The notes beneath the pieces were generated by a model. It ran no database searches. It saw only the letters and a program-made list of their open reading frames with translations, and had not been told where the DNA came from. 64,000 bases of DNA from Pseudomonas sp. MPC6 (lineage in GTDB: Bacteria > Pseudomonadota > Gammaproteobacteria > Pseudomonadales > Pseudomonadaceae). The stretch covers positions 5,235,001-5,299,000 of the forward strand of contig NZ_CP034783.1 of assembly GCF_006094435.1 (NCBI RefSeq), read 5' to 3'. Shown here piece by piece: positions 33,120-41,832 of this stretch (the stretch's first letter is position 1; each line of letters opens with the position of its first letter). A program made the translations under genes and the position numbers.

Positions 33120-34244
33120 TCAGTCTTGCCGGTAAGGCAAGGCCGTCCTCGCTTCCTCGGCATACGCCAACACACCGACGCGCTCTTGCTGCAGGAAGTC
33201 TTTGACGGCCGCTTTCAGGCCGGGATGGCGCAGGTAGTGCCAGGAATGGGTGATCACCGGTTCGAACCCGCGAATCAACTTGTGTTCGCCCTGGGCACCG
33301 GCATCGAAACGCTGGAAGCCGTTGGCAATCGCGTAGTCCATGCCCTGATAGAAACACGTCTCGAAGTGCAGGCGGTCAAACTCCGCCAGGCATCCCCAAT
33401 AGCGACCGTAAAAGCTGTCGCCCCCCACCAGGCTGAACGCCATGGCTACTGGTCGCGAGCCCTGTTTGGCCAATACCACGCGAATCGATTCCGGCATCCG
33501 CTCGGCCAACAGACTGAAAAACTCCCGGGTCAGATAAGGCCGTTGCCGCCGCACTGCGTAGGTGTTGGCGTAGCAGGCATAGACAAAATCCCACTGCAGC
33601 TGATCCAGCTGCCGACCTTCAAGCCATTCGAAATCAATCCCCTGCCCCGCCACTTGCTCGCGCTCTTTGCGCATCTGCTTGCGCTTGCGCGAACTGAGGA
33701 CGTCGAGAAAATCCTGAAAGTCCCGATAGCCGCGATTCTGCCAGTGGTACTGACAGCCGATGCGCTGCAACCAGCCCGGTTGTTCGGCCAATGCGGCATC
33801 GGTGAAGGGATCGGTGAAGTTGATGTGAGCACTTGAGAGCTGTTCGATCTCAAGGTAGCCGGGCAGGCTTTTCAACAGCTCGAAACCATCTTCGAGGGAG
33901 GCCGCCAGCAAGCGCGGGCCACTGACCGGGCTGAACGGTACGGCGCTCAACAGCTTGGGGTAATAGTCGATGCCGGCGCGCTCGCAGGCATCGGCCCAGG
34001 CGTGATCGAACACGTACTCGCCATAGGAATGCCATTTGCGGTAACCGGGCAGCGCGGCAATCAGGCGATCGCCTTCGATGTTCAGCAAATGCTCGGGTTG
34101 CCAGCCGGAATGCGGGCCGACGCTACCGCTGTCTTCCAGGGCGCAGAGAAAAGCATGGCGCAGGAATGGCTGGCTATCCGGCACCAGGGCATCCCAGGTG
34201 TTCGCAGCGATTTCGGACAGATTTTCCAGACGTTGCAACGGCAT
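33120..34244 (-). CDS. GNAT-fold protein of the DUF482 family
   Basis: This 374-residue protein matches the DUF482/peptidogalycan-recognition-like GNAT family. It has the conserved segments DSQPFLRHAFLCALEDSGSVGPHSGWQPEHLL near the start, then SAHINFTDPFTD, SSRKRKQMRKEREQV and CFYQGMDYAIANGFQRFDAGAQGEHKLIRGFEPVITHSWHYL near the end. Members resemble FemX-type acyltransferases, but the substrate is unknown. The ATG at 34244 has GAGAGGAAG just before it. It is divergent from the porin gene across 289 bp. Confidence 0.85.
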   Translation of the reverse strand: MPLQRLENLSEIAANTWDALVPDSQPFLRHAFLCALEDSGSVGPHSGWQPEHLLNIEGDRLIAALPGYRKWHSYGEYVFDHAWADACERAGIDYYPKLLSAVPFSPVSGPRLLAASLEDGFELLKSLPGYLEIEQLSSAHINFTDPFTDAALAEQPGWLQRIGCQYHWQNRGYRDFQDFLDVLSSRKRKQMRKEREQVAGQGIDFEWLEGRQLDQLQWDFVYACYANTYAVRRQRPYLTREFFSLLAERMPESIRVVLAKQGSRPVAMAFSLVGGDSFYGRYWGCLAEFDRLHFETCFYQGMDYAIANGFQRFDAGAQGEHKLIRGFEPVITHSWHYLRHPGLKAAVKDFLQQERVGVLAYAEEARTALPYRQD

Positions 34245-34392
34245 CAACTTCCTCTCCACTTCTTTGCGTGAAAGCCCCGCGAGTATCGCTTATCGCGCAG
34301 CTCTCCACACGATCTATCCGACCGCAGCGCTCTGGAAAGGGGTTTCCAGGTGGTTCCAGGGGCATCGGTACGGTCATCGAGACGCCATCATT

Positions 34393-34426
34393 TTGCCACT
34401 GCTTTGTCATAATCGATCGCGATACT
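34393..34426 (+). promoter_or_regulatory. Possible Pho-box promoter for the porin gene
   Basis: TTGCCAC-TGCT-TTGTCAT gives two 7-bp direct half-sites 11 bp apart, similar to a PhoB box. GATACT, a -10-like hexamer, starts 11 bp further on (34421-34426). The first half-site has mismatches. The spacer 34245-34533 otherwise shows no gene. Confidence 0.3.
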
Positions 34427-34533
34427 GGCGCCAGTTTTTAGAGCGTCGGGTTCTACCCGGCCCCTGTTTCCGTCCTCAAGGTCGGTTGTGTTCTGGATGG
34501 CTCAGTCATCCTCTTACATCTTCGGAGATTGAT

Positions 34534-35826
34534 ATGCGTCTTGCTTCCACGAAAACTGCGGCAGCCCTGTGCGGTGGCCTGATGCTGGCCATGAGTGTTC
34601 CGGCCAGCGCCGCAGTCGACGCCAAACTGCTCGACATGCTCAAGGCCAACGGTTCGATTTCCCAGGCGCAGTACGCTGAACTGCAGGCCGAACTGGCCAA
34701 GGATCAGAAGGACCAGCAGATTGCCCGTCAGGCTCAGCAAGAGACCAACGAACAAATCGCGGCCACCGCGAAGAAAACCAATGAGCTGAGCACCTTCGAC
34801 CAGAAACTGGCGTGGGCGGCCAAGACCCAGTTCAAGGGCGATGTGCGTTTCCGTCAGGAGACGGTCAAGAACGACGGCGTGTCCAACTCCGGCGACCAGG
34901 ACCGCCAACGTATTCGTGCCCGCCTGGGCGCCTACACCGAAATCAATCCGCAAGTGGACACCGGCATTCGTATCGCCACTGGCAACAACAACGACGCTCG
35001 CTCCACCAACCAGAGCCTGGAAGGCAACTTCTCCAAGAAAGATATCTGGCTGGACCAGGGCTACGTCGACTACCACCCGACTGCCATCAAGAATTTGCAC
35101 TTGATCGGCGGCAAGATGCCACAGCCATGGGTGAGCATGGGCGACATCATCTGGGATAGCGACATCAGCCCGGAAGGTCTGGCGGTGACTTACAAATACC
35201 CGCTAGGCAGCACGGCCGAGCTATTCGGTAGCGCCGGCCACTACACTCTTCAGGACAACGTCGACGGCGAAGGCAAACAGTTCCGTCACGACCTGCGTCT
35301 GTATGCTGGCCAGTTGGGCGCACGCTTCGCGATCACCGACAACCTGAAAATGACGCTCGGTGGCAGTCTTTACGCTTACGACAACGACGAGGACGCCGCG
35401 ACACTGGCTATCAACGGCAACAGCCCGGGCGAAGAGTTCAAAGTGTACGAAGGCTTCGGTCAGCTCGACATCGGCGGTCTGCCGATGCCACTGTCGCTGT
35501 ACGGTCAAATCGTCAACAACGACAGTGCGAGCAACGATCAGGACATGGGCTGGCTGGCCGGGGTCAAGACCAAGTTCTACGGCTTCGGCGTGGATTACAA
35601 CTATCGCGACGTACAGCGTAACGCCGTGGTCGGTGCCTTTACCGACTCCGACTTCGCCAACGGTTTCACCGGTTCGCGCGGCAGCAAGTTGAAAGTGAGC
35701 TACGAGATCGACAAGAACTTCGCCCTCGGCGCGACGTACTTCATGGCTGACTCCGACTTTACCAACGCCAACCTGCGGGATTCGAAAATCAACACCCTGC
35801 AGCTGGATGCAGAAGCCAAGTTCTGA
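34534..35826 (+). CDS. Putative outer-membrane porin (Porin_5-like)
   Basis: This 430-residue protein has a signal peptide (AAALCGGLMLAMSVPASAA, cleavage near residue 27). A short coiled-coil-like segment (LDMLKANGSISQAQYAELQAELAKDQKDQQ) precedes a barrel that starts around KTQFKGDVRFRQE and ends LQLDAEAKF with a C-terminal Phe. This arrangement belongs to the putative porin family PF16930. The substrate is not known; the possible Pho box upstream hints at phosphate limitation but is weak. The ATG at 34534 follows GGAGATTG. A very strong hairpin terminator follows. Confidence 0.85.
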   Translation: MRLASTKTAAALCGGLMLAMSVPASAAVDAKLLDMLKANGSISQAQYAELQAELAKDQKDQQIARQAQQETNEQIAATAKKTNELSTFDQKLAWAAKTQFKGDVRFRQETVKNDGVSNSGDQDRQRIRARLGAYTEINPQVDTGIRIATGNNNDARSTNQSLEGNFSKKDIWLDQGYVDYHPTAIKNLHLIGGKMPQPWVSMGDIIWDSDISPEGLAVTYKYPLGSTAELFGSAGHYTLQDNVDGEGKQFRHDLRLYAGQLGARFAITDNLKMTLGGSLYAYDNDEDAATLAINGNSPGEEFKVYEGFGQLDIGGLPMPLSLYGQIVNNDSASNDQDMGWLAGVKTKFYGFGVDYNYRDVQRNAVVGAFTDSDFANGFTGSRGSKLKVSYEIDKNFALGATYFMADSDFTNANLRDSKINTLQLDAEAKF

Positions 35827-35872
35827 TTCCTCGCTACATGGCTCGGGCAAGGAAGCCTGAGCCGCATTTTTT

Positions 35873-35940
35873 ACAGCCTGGCGTTGCTGCATCGGTCCCC
35901 ATCATCCGTCCGATGCAGCAACGCCAGGCTGTTTTGTTTT
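35873..35940 (+). terminator. Terminator with a 23-bp perfect stem
   Basis: The bases 35873-35895 are exactly complementary to 35910-35932, around a 14-base loop, and TTTTGTTTT follows. The stem is unusually long for a terminator and may also protect the porin mRNA 3' end. Confidence 0.88.
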
Positions 35941-35946
35941 TGCCAA

Positions 35947-36057
35947 CCCCTGTAGGAGCGAGCTTGCTCGCGAAAAACCTGAGAGCGCTGCGGGGTGTCA
36001 GGTTGCCAGCGTTATCGTTGACGACCTTCGCGAGCAAGCTCGCTCCTACAGGAGGGG
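35947..36057. repeat. REP pair, type GTAGGAGCGAGCTTGCTCGCGAA
   Basis: Inverted arms flanked by ACCCC and GGAGGGG lie between the porin terminator and the stop of the KAS III gene. Confidence 0.9.
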
Positions 36058-36062
36058 TGGAT

Positions 36063-37184
36063 TCAGCGCTTGCGCAAAATCACGCTACCAATCGAATAAC
36101 CGGCGCCGAACGAGCTGAGCACCGCCAGCGAACCGGCCGCCAGATCATCCTGATGCTTGTGAAAGGCAATCACCGAACCGGCAGAGCTGGTGTTGGCATA
36201 GGTGTCGAGAATCACCGGCGCTTCTTCTTCGGTGGCTTCGCGGCCCAGCAGTTTCCTGACGATCAAGTGGTTCATGCTGAGGTTGGCCTGGTGCAGCCAG
36301 AAACGCTTCACGTCAGTGATGTTGAGCTGGTTTTCTTCCAGATGGTTGGCGATCAGTTCCGCGACCATCGGGCAGACGTCCTTGAACACCTTGCGGCCTT
36401 CCTGGACGAACAGTTTGTCCTTGGCGTCGATGCCTTCTTCCGCTGCGCGATTGAGGAAGCCGAAGTTGTTGCGGATGTTGTTGGAGAACTTGGTCAGCAG
36501 CTTTGTGCTGACGATGTCGAACTGGTACTGGGAGGTGGCCAGGTCGGCACGTTCGATGATCACCGCGGTCGCGGCGTCGCCGAAGATGAAATGACTGTCG
36601 CGGTCGCGGAAATTCAGGTGACCGGTGCAGACTTCCGGGTTGACCATCAGGATCGCCCGGGCCTGGCCCAGTTGCACGCTGTTCGCCGCGGTCTGGATGC
36701 CGAAAGTCGCCGAGGAACAGGCGACGTTCATGTCGAAGCCGAAACCCTGGATGCCCAGCGCTTCCTGGACTTCGATGGCGATGGCCGGGTAGGCGCGCTG
36801 CAGGTTGGAACAGGCGACGATCACGCCGTCAATGTCCGCGGCGGTCTTGCCCGCACGCTGCAGGGCTTGCTCGGCAGCGCCGATGGCCATCTGGCAGAGC
36901 ACCGACCACTCGTCATTCGAGCGCTCCGGCAGGCGTGGCGCCATGCGTTGCGGGTCGAGGATGCCGTCCTTGTCCATGACGAAGCGGCTTTTGATGCCAG
37001 AGGCTTTTTCGATAAATGCCGCGCTGGATTCGGTCAGCGCTTCGATTTCACCGCGGGCAATGGCTTCGGCGTTATCGGCGTTGAACTGCCCGACGTAAGT
37101 ATTGAAAGACTGCACCAGCTCTTCGTTGGAAATGCTGTTGGCCGGGGTGTACAAGCCGGTGCCACTGATGACGACGTTATGCAT
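36063..37184 (-). CDS. Beta-ketoacyl-ACP synthase III (PA3286-like)
   Basis: This 373-residue thiolase-fold enzyme has the KAS III triad Cys156 (MNVACSSATFG), His298 (FWLHQANLSMN) and Asn331 (TYANTSSAGS). It is longer than housekeeping FabH (about 317-330) because of an insertion around residues 28-110. This matches P. aeruginosa PA3286, which condenses octanoyl-CoA from beta-oxidation with malonyl-ACP, feeding degraded fatty acids back into synthesis. That function is transferred from the homologue. The ATG at 37184 begins MHNVVISGTGLYTP; the upstream open codons lack support. It is a single gene. Confidence 0.85.
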   Translation of the reverse strand: MHNVVISGTGLYTPANSISNEELVQSFNTYVGQFNADNAEAIARGEIEALTESSAAFIEKASGIKSRFVMDKDGILDPQRMAPRLPERSNDEWSVLCQMAIGAAEQALQRAGKTAADIDGVIVACSNLQRAYPAIAIEVQEALGIQGFGFDMNVACSSATFGIQTAANSVQLGQARAILMVNPEVCTGHLNFRDRDSHFIFGDAATAVIIERADLATSQYQFDIVSTKLLTKFSNNIRNNFGFLNRAAEEGIDAKDKLFVQEGRKVFKDVCPMVAELIANHLEENQLNITDVKRFWLHQANLSMNHLIVRKLLGREATEEEAPVILDTYANTSSAGSVIAFHKHQDDLAAGSLAVLSSFGAGYSIGSVILRKR

Positions 37185-37396
37185 GGTCGTTTCTCTGATC
37201 TGTTCAGGCAGAAAGCATTGGCACCGACGTACCAATACGCAAAGGGTCTACTCCAGGGCAACCTGGCATCGCTTTATTCCGATCCGCCCGGGCCCGTGAA
37301 GGCTGAAAACTGCGGGACTGGCGTTTATAGGCGCGAAGTTTGCCATAAACCTGGGGTTTTGGCGCCTTTTGCGAGAATACCCGCAACACGCAAATC

Positions 37397-37482
37397 CTGT
37401 AGGAGCCCGGCTTGCCGGCGAAGGCGTCTTCGTGGGCGATACAAGGTTTGAGGCCGCTTTCGCTGGCAAGCCAGCTCCTACA
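37397..37482. repeat. REP pair 1 in the KAS III-hrpA spacer
   Basis: The left arm is GTAGGAGCCCGGCTTGCCGGCGAAGGCG and the right arm is CGCTTTCGCTGGCAAGCCAGCTCCTACA, so the two arms have diverged. The 432-bp spacer 37185-37616 holds two such pairs and no supported gene. Confidence 0.85.
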
Positions 37483-37522
37483 CGATCTCCGGTATGCAGA
37501 TGGAGAGTGGTCAACGCCAATC

Positions 37523-37608
37523 CCTGTAGGAGCCCGGCCTGGCGAAGGCGTCTTCGTGGGCGATGCAAGGCTTGAGGCCGCTTTCGCTGGCAAGCCAGCT
37601 CCTGCAGG
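37523..37608. repeat. REP pair 2 in the KAS III-hrpA spacer
   Basis: This is a near copy of the preceding pair. The GGCGTCTTCGTGGGCGATRCAAGGYTTGAGGCCGC spacer is repeated almost unchanged, but the left arm has lost part of its palindrome (CCCGGCCTGGCGAAGG). It ends 8 bp before the hrpA stop and looks like a recent duplication followed by decay. Confidence 0.85.
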
Positions 37609-37616
37609 GGGGCGTG

Positions 37617-40600
37617 TCAGGGTTCGACCTGGGTCCATTGCTTGCCCAGGCGCTTGTCGGAGATTGGCACCTTGGTCCCCAACTGCTGGGCGAACAACGA
37701 CACCCGGTATTCCTCCAGCCACCAGCGATAAAGCTCCAGCTGCGGGTCGCGCTTGCCTTCCTGGGCGTGCTTGTTGGCGCGGGTCTGGTATTGGCTCCAG
37801 AGCCCGGACAACTCGCCGCTCCAGACCCGGTCCTTCTGCACCTGGGCGCCGAGTTTTTCAAAGCGTTGCTCGATGGCCTTGAGATAACGCGGCAGTTCCT
37901 TGAGCCACTGCATCGGCGTTTCACGCACGAAACCCGGATAGACCAGATGACTGAGCTGCTGCTTGATGTCGTTCAGGGCCACGGCTTGCGCCAGGTCGAT
38001 CTTGCCCTTGAAGCGCTTCTGCAGACCGTGCCAGTGCTTGAGAATCTCCAGCGTCAGCTTCGCCAATCGCTCGGCGTGCTCGGTCCAGCCGCCACGTTTG
38101 CGCTCGGCCAGCGCCGCCAGTGCAGCGCCATCGCGCGGCAGCGGGTCTTCGCCGTCGAGGATGCAGCTGTCGAGGCTGGCCAGCAGGATGTCTTCCACCA
38201 GGCTGTCGATACGCCCCATGTCGCGGTACATCAGGCCCAGTTCGGTCAGCCCCGGCAACTTGCCGCGCAGGAACTTCGCCGGCTCGGCCAATTGCTGCAT
38301 CAGCAAGCGCTGCAAGGCCCGGCGATGCTGGAACTCGGCTTCGGCCGGCGTCGAGAAACGCCCTTCCTTGACCGTGCCGCTCTCCTCCACCAGCGCCGGA
38401 TACACCGTCATCGACAGCCCGGCGATCTTCTGCTGGGTTTTCTCAGCGACGGCGGCAAAGACTTTCGCCTCCACCGGCTGCTGGCTTTTCGCGGTTTGCG
38501 GCACGGCCAACGCCGCCTGGCTCGCCTCGGCAAAGCGCGCGGTCAACTCGGCCAGGTCCCGGCCTTCACCGAGGAACTTGCCCTGGCCGTCGACGATTTC
38601 CAGGTTCATCCGCAAATGGCTGTCGACCTGCTGCGCCGCTTCGGCCCAGGCTTCATCGCTGACCCGCGCCCCCGTCATGCGCAGCAATTCACGACCCAAC
38701 GCCTGCGGCAACGAGCCCTCGGCGAAGGTCATGCGCTGCAGCGCTGCCTTGACGAAGTCCGGCACCGGCACGAAGTTCTTGCGCAGGGCCTTGGGCAGGT
38801 TACGCACCAGCGCAATGCACTTGGCCTCGATCACGCCCGGCACCAGCCACTCCAGGCGTTCCGGCGGCAGCATCGGCAACAGCGGCGCGGGCACCCGCAG
38901 GGTGACGCCGTCGCGTGGATGGTTGGGCTCGAAGTGGTAACTCAGGGCCAGTTCCAGATCGCCGATGTGCAAGGTATCCGGGTAATGCGCAGCAGTGACT
39001 TCACTGGCCTCGCGGGCCAGCACGTCTTCTTCGCGCATGATCAGCAGCTGTGGATCTTTCTGGCTGTTGACCCGGTACCAGCTGTCGAAGGTCGCGGTCT
39101 GGTGGATCTCGGCCGGCAGTCGCGCGTCGTAGAAGGCGAACAGGGTTTCTTCGTCGGCCAGAATGTCCCGGCGACGCGCCTTGGCTTCGAGTTCGTCGAG
39201 CTGTTCCAACAGTTCTTTGTTCGCCGTCAGGCATCTGGCCCGGGACTGGATCTCGCCACGCACCAAGCCTTCACGAATGAACAACTCACGGGACGTCACA
39301 GGATCGATCGGCCCATAGTGCACCGGCCGGCGACCGACCACGATCAGCCCGAACAAGGTGATCTGCTCGAACGCCACGACCTGGCCGCGCTTCTTCTCCC
39401 AATGGGGTTCGAAGTGGTTTTTCTTGATCAGGTGCCCGGCGAGCGGCTCGATCCAGTCGGCATCGATCTTGGCCACCATCCGCGCATAAAGCTTGGTGGT
39501 CTCCACCAGTTCGGCGGCCATCAACCATTGCGGGCGCTTTTTACCCAGCCCGGAGGACGGGTGAATCCAGAAGCGGCGCTGACGGGCACCGAGGTAGTCG
39601 CCGTCTTCGGTTTTCTGGCCGATCTGGCTGAGCAGGCCCGAGAGCACGGCTTTGTGCAGCTTCGGGTAATCCGCCGGCTCTTTATTGAGGCTCAGCTGCA
39701 TGTCGCGGCAGATCAGGCTCAACTGCCGGTGAGAATCGCGCCACTCGCGCAGGCGCAGGTAATTGAGGAAATTCTTGCGGCACCAGTTGCGCAACGGGCT
39801 CGCCGTCAGCGCCTGGCGCTGTTCTTCAAAACCACGCCACAGGTTGACCAGCCCGGCGAAGTCCGAGTCCACGTCCTTCCATTGCGCGTGGGCCTGATCC
39901 GCCGCTTGCTGACGCTCCGGCGGACGTTCGCGCGGGTCCTGGATCGACATGGCGCTGGCGACGATCAGCACTTCCTGCAAGCTGCCGAGCTTCGCCGCTT
40001 CCAGCAGCATGCGGCCCATGCGCGGGTCCACCGGCAGTCTCGCCAGTTGACGACCCAGCGGGGTCAACTGGCTGTTGCGGTCCACTGCCGAGAGTTCTTG
40101 CAGCAGGTTGAAACCGTCGCTGATGGCCTTGCCATCCGGTGGCTCGATAAACGGGAAATCGGTGATCTCGCCCAGGCGCAGGTGCAGCATCTGCAAGATC
40201 ACCGCCGCCAGGTTGGTGCGCAGGATCTCCGGGTCGGTAAATTCCGGACGACCGATAAAGTCCTCTTCGCTGAACAGCCGCACGCAGATGCCCGGTTCGA
40301 CCCGCCCGCAACGGCCTTTGCGCTGGTTGGCGCTGGCCTGGGAAATGGCTTCGATGGGCAGGCGCTGGACCTTGGCCCGGTAGCTGTAGCGACTGATGCG
40401 CGCGGTGCCGCTGTCGATCACGTAACGAATGCCCGGCACCGTCAGCGAGGTTTCGGCGACGTTGGTCGCCAGCACCACGCGCCGGCCTGGGTGCGACTGG
40501 AAAATCCGCTGCTGTTCGGCCGGCGACAAGCGTGCATACAGCGGCAGGATTTCGGTGTGCTTGAGCTGGGCCTTGCGCAACATGTCGGCGGCGTCGCGAA

Positions 40601-41528
40601 TCTCGCGCTCACCGGGCAGGAACACCAGCACATCGCCCGGGCTCTTGCGCTCGCTGCGTTCGAACGCGGCGATTTCGTCGAGGGTGGCCAGAATGGCCTG
40701 ATCCACGGTCAAGTCATCCTCGACGCGGTTGCCCTCCTCGTCCTGCTCCAGGGTCAGCGGGCGATACCAGGTCTCTACCGGGAAAGTGCGCCCGGAGACT
40801 TCGACGATCGGCGCATCATCGAAATGCTTGGAAAAACGCTCCAGGTCGATGGTCGCCGAGGTGATGATGACTTTCAGATCCGGACGACGGGGCAGCAGGG
40901 TTTTCAGGTAACCGAGCAGGAAGTCGATGTTCAGGCTGCGTTCGTGGGCTTCGTCGACGATGATCGTGTCGTAGCGTTCGAGGTAGCGGTCGTTCTGGGT
41001 TTCCGCCAGCAGGATGCCGTCGGTCATCAGCTTGATCAGGGTGTTGGCATCGCTCTGATCCTCGAACCGCACCTGATAGCCGACCAGCGCGCCCAACGGC
41101 GTGCCCAGTTCTTCGGCGACCCGGCTGGCCACGCTGCGCGCAGCGATCCGGCGGGGCTGGGTGTGGCCGATCAGGCCATGCTGGCCGCGACCGATTTCCA
41201 GGCAGATCTTCGGCAACTGGGTGGTTTTACCCGAACCGGTTTCGCCAGCAATGATCAGCACCTGATGCTTGAGCAGCGCCGCCTTGATTTCATCGCGCTT
41301 GGCGGCGATCGGCAGGCTGTCGTCGTAACGCACCACCGGCAGGCTGGCGCGCCGCGCCAGCACCTGATCACAGGACGCTTGCAGGCGCGCCGCCCACTGG
41401 GCCAGCTTGGCCTCGTCAGGTTTCTTGCGCAGCTCGAGCAACTGCCGCCGCAGCCGGTGGCGGTCGGCGAGCATGGCGTGATCGAGGTTTTTCAGCAGTT
41501 TGTCGATGGAAGGCGATTCGTCAGTCAT
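37617..41528 (-). CDS. hrpA: ATP-dependent RNA helicase HrpA
   Basis: This 1303-residue DEAH-box helicase of the HrpA type has length close to the E. coli protein. The N-terminal region shows GETGSGKTTQLPKICLE (Walker A, about residues 97-105), DEAH in TIIVDEAHERSLN, SAT in IITSATID, and the second-domain motif ANQRKGRCGRVEPG. The OB-fold region and the DUF3418 C-terminal region typical of HrpA follow (REEDVLAREASEVTA, DGVTLRVPAPLLPML). HrpA clears stalled or collided ribosomes on mRNA and matures some transcripts. The ATG at 41528 starts MTDESPSIDKLL. It is transcribed alone between REP-rich spacers. Confidence 0.96.
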   Translation of the reverse strand: MTDESPSIDKLLKNLDHAMLADRHRLRRQLLELRKKPDEAKLAQWAARLQASCDQVLARRASLPVVRYDDSLPIAAKRDEIKAALLKHQVLIIAGETGSGKTTQLPKICLEIGRGQHGLIGHTQPRRIAARSVASRVAEELGTPLGALVGYQVRFEDQSDANTLIKLMTDGILLAETQNDRYLERYDTIIVDEAHERSLNIDFLLGYLKTLLPRRPDLKVIITSATIDLERFSKHFDDAPIVEVSGRTFPVETWYRPLTLEQDEEGNRVEDDLTVDQAILATLDEIAAFERSERKSPGDVLVFLPGEREIRDAADMLRKAQLKHTEILPLYARLSPAEQQRIFQSHPGRRVVLATNVAETSLTVPGIRYVIDSGTARISRYSYRAKVQRLPIEAISQASANQRKGRCGRVEPGICVRLFSEEDFIGRPEFTDPEILRTNLAAVILQMLHLRLGEITDFPFIEPPDGKAISDGFNLLQELSAVDRNSQLTPLGRQLARLPVDPRMGRMLLEAAKLGSLQEVLIVASAMSIQDPRERPPERQQAADQAHAQWKDVDSDFAGLVNLWRGFEEQRQALTASPLRNWCRKNFLNYLRLREWRDSHRQLSLICRDMQLSLNKEPADYPKLHKAVLSGLLSQIGQKTEDGDYLGARQRRFWIHPSSGLGKKRPQWLMAAELVETTKLYARMVAKIDADWIEPLAGHLIKKNHFEPHWEKKRGQVVAFEQITLFGLIVVGRRPVHYGPIDPVTSRELFIREGLVRGEIQSRARCLTANKELLEQLDELEAKARRRDILADEETLFAFYDARLPAEIHQTATFDSWYRVNSQKDPQLLIMREEDVLAREASEVTAAHYPDTLHIGDLELALSYHFEPNHPRDGVTLRVPAPLLPMLPPERLEWLVPGVIEAKCIALVRNLPKALRKNFVPVPDFVKAALQRMTFAEGSLPQALGRELLRMTGARVSDEAWAEAAQQVDSHLRMNLEIVDGQGKFLGEGRDLAELTARFAEASQAALAVPQTAKSQQPVEAKVFAAVAEKTQQKIAGLSMTVYPALVEESGTVKEGRFSTPAEAEFQHRRALQRLLMQQLAEPAKFLRGKLPGLTELGLMYRDMGRIDSLVEDILLASLDSCILDGEDPLPRDGAALAALAERKRGGWTEHAERLAKLTLEILKHWHGLQKRFKGKIDLAQAVALNDIKQQLSHLVYPGFVRETPMQWLKELPRYLKAIEQRFEKLGAQVQKDRVWSGELSGLWSQYQTRANKHAQEGKRDPQLELYRWWLEEYRVSLFAQQLGTKVPISDKRLGKQWTQVEP

Positions 41529-41589
41529 CAGGTACGCAATAAGTCGTCTAGTGGCGCAGGGGGCGGATTGTCGCAGATTTGAAGGACTA

Positions 41590-41826
41590 TTGTAGGAGCC
41601 GGCTTGCTGGCGAAGGCGATGCGTCAGTCACATCGTAGGTGACTATCAGGCCGTCTTCGCTGGCAAGCCAGCTCCTACAGGGGTTGTGGTGTGACAGGCA
41701 CAGTGGAGGTGTCTGTCAGGCCGTCTTCGCTGGCAAGCCAGCTCCTACAGGGGGTTGCGGTGTGACAGGCACAGTGGAGGTGTCTGTCAGGCCGCCTTCG
41801 CTGGCAAGCCAGCTCCTACAGGGGGG
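41590..41826. repeat. REP cluster with tandem duplication
   Basis: One left arm (GTAGGAGCCGGCTTGCTGGCGAAGG) is followed by three right arms (CTTCGCTGGCAAGCCAGCTCCTACAGGGG) in direct order. The last two are separated by near-identical 70-bp units starting at 41646, 41716 and 41787. The spacer unit contains GTGTGACAGGCACAGTGG. It fills the hrpA-aceK gap (41529-41832). Confidence 0.9.
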
Positions 41827-41832
41827 TGCGGG

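Noticed and set aside
37563..41582. A 1339-codon open frame on the plus strand opposite hrpA
   Set aside because: It is a shadow caused by strong G/C bias at codon third positions. The sequence has no domain pattern, while the minus-strand frame has all HrpA motifs.
41590..41826. The repeat cluster as a small CRISPR array
   Set aside because: The repeats are palindromic REP arms with related, not unique, spacers, and no cas gene is present.
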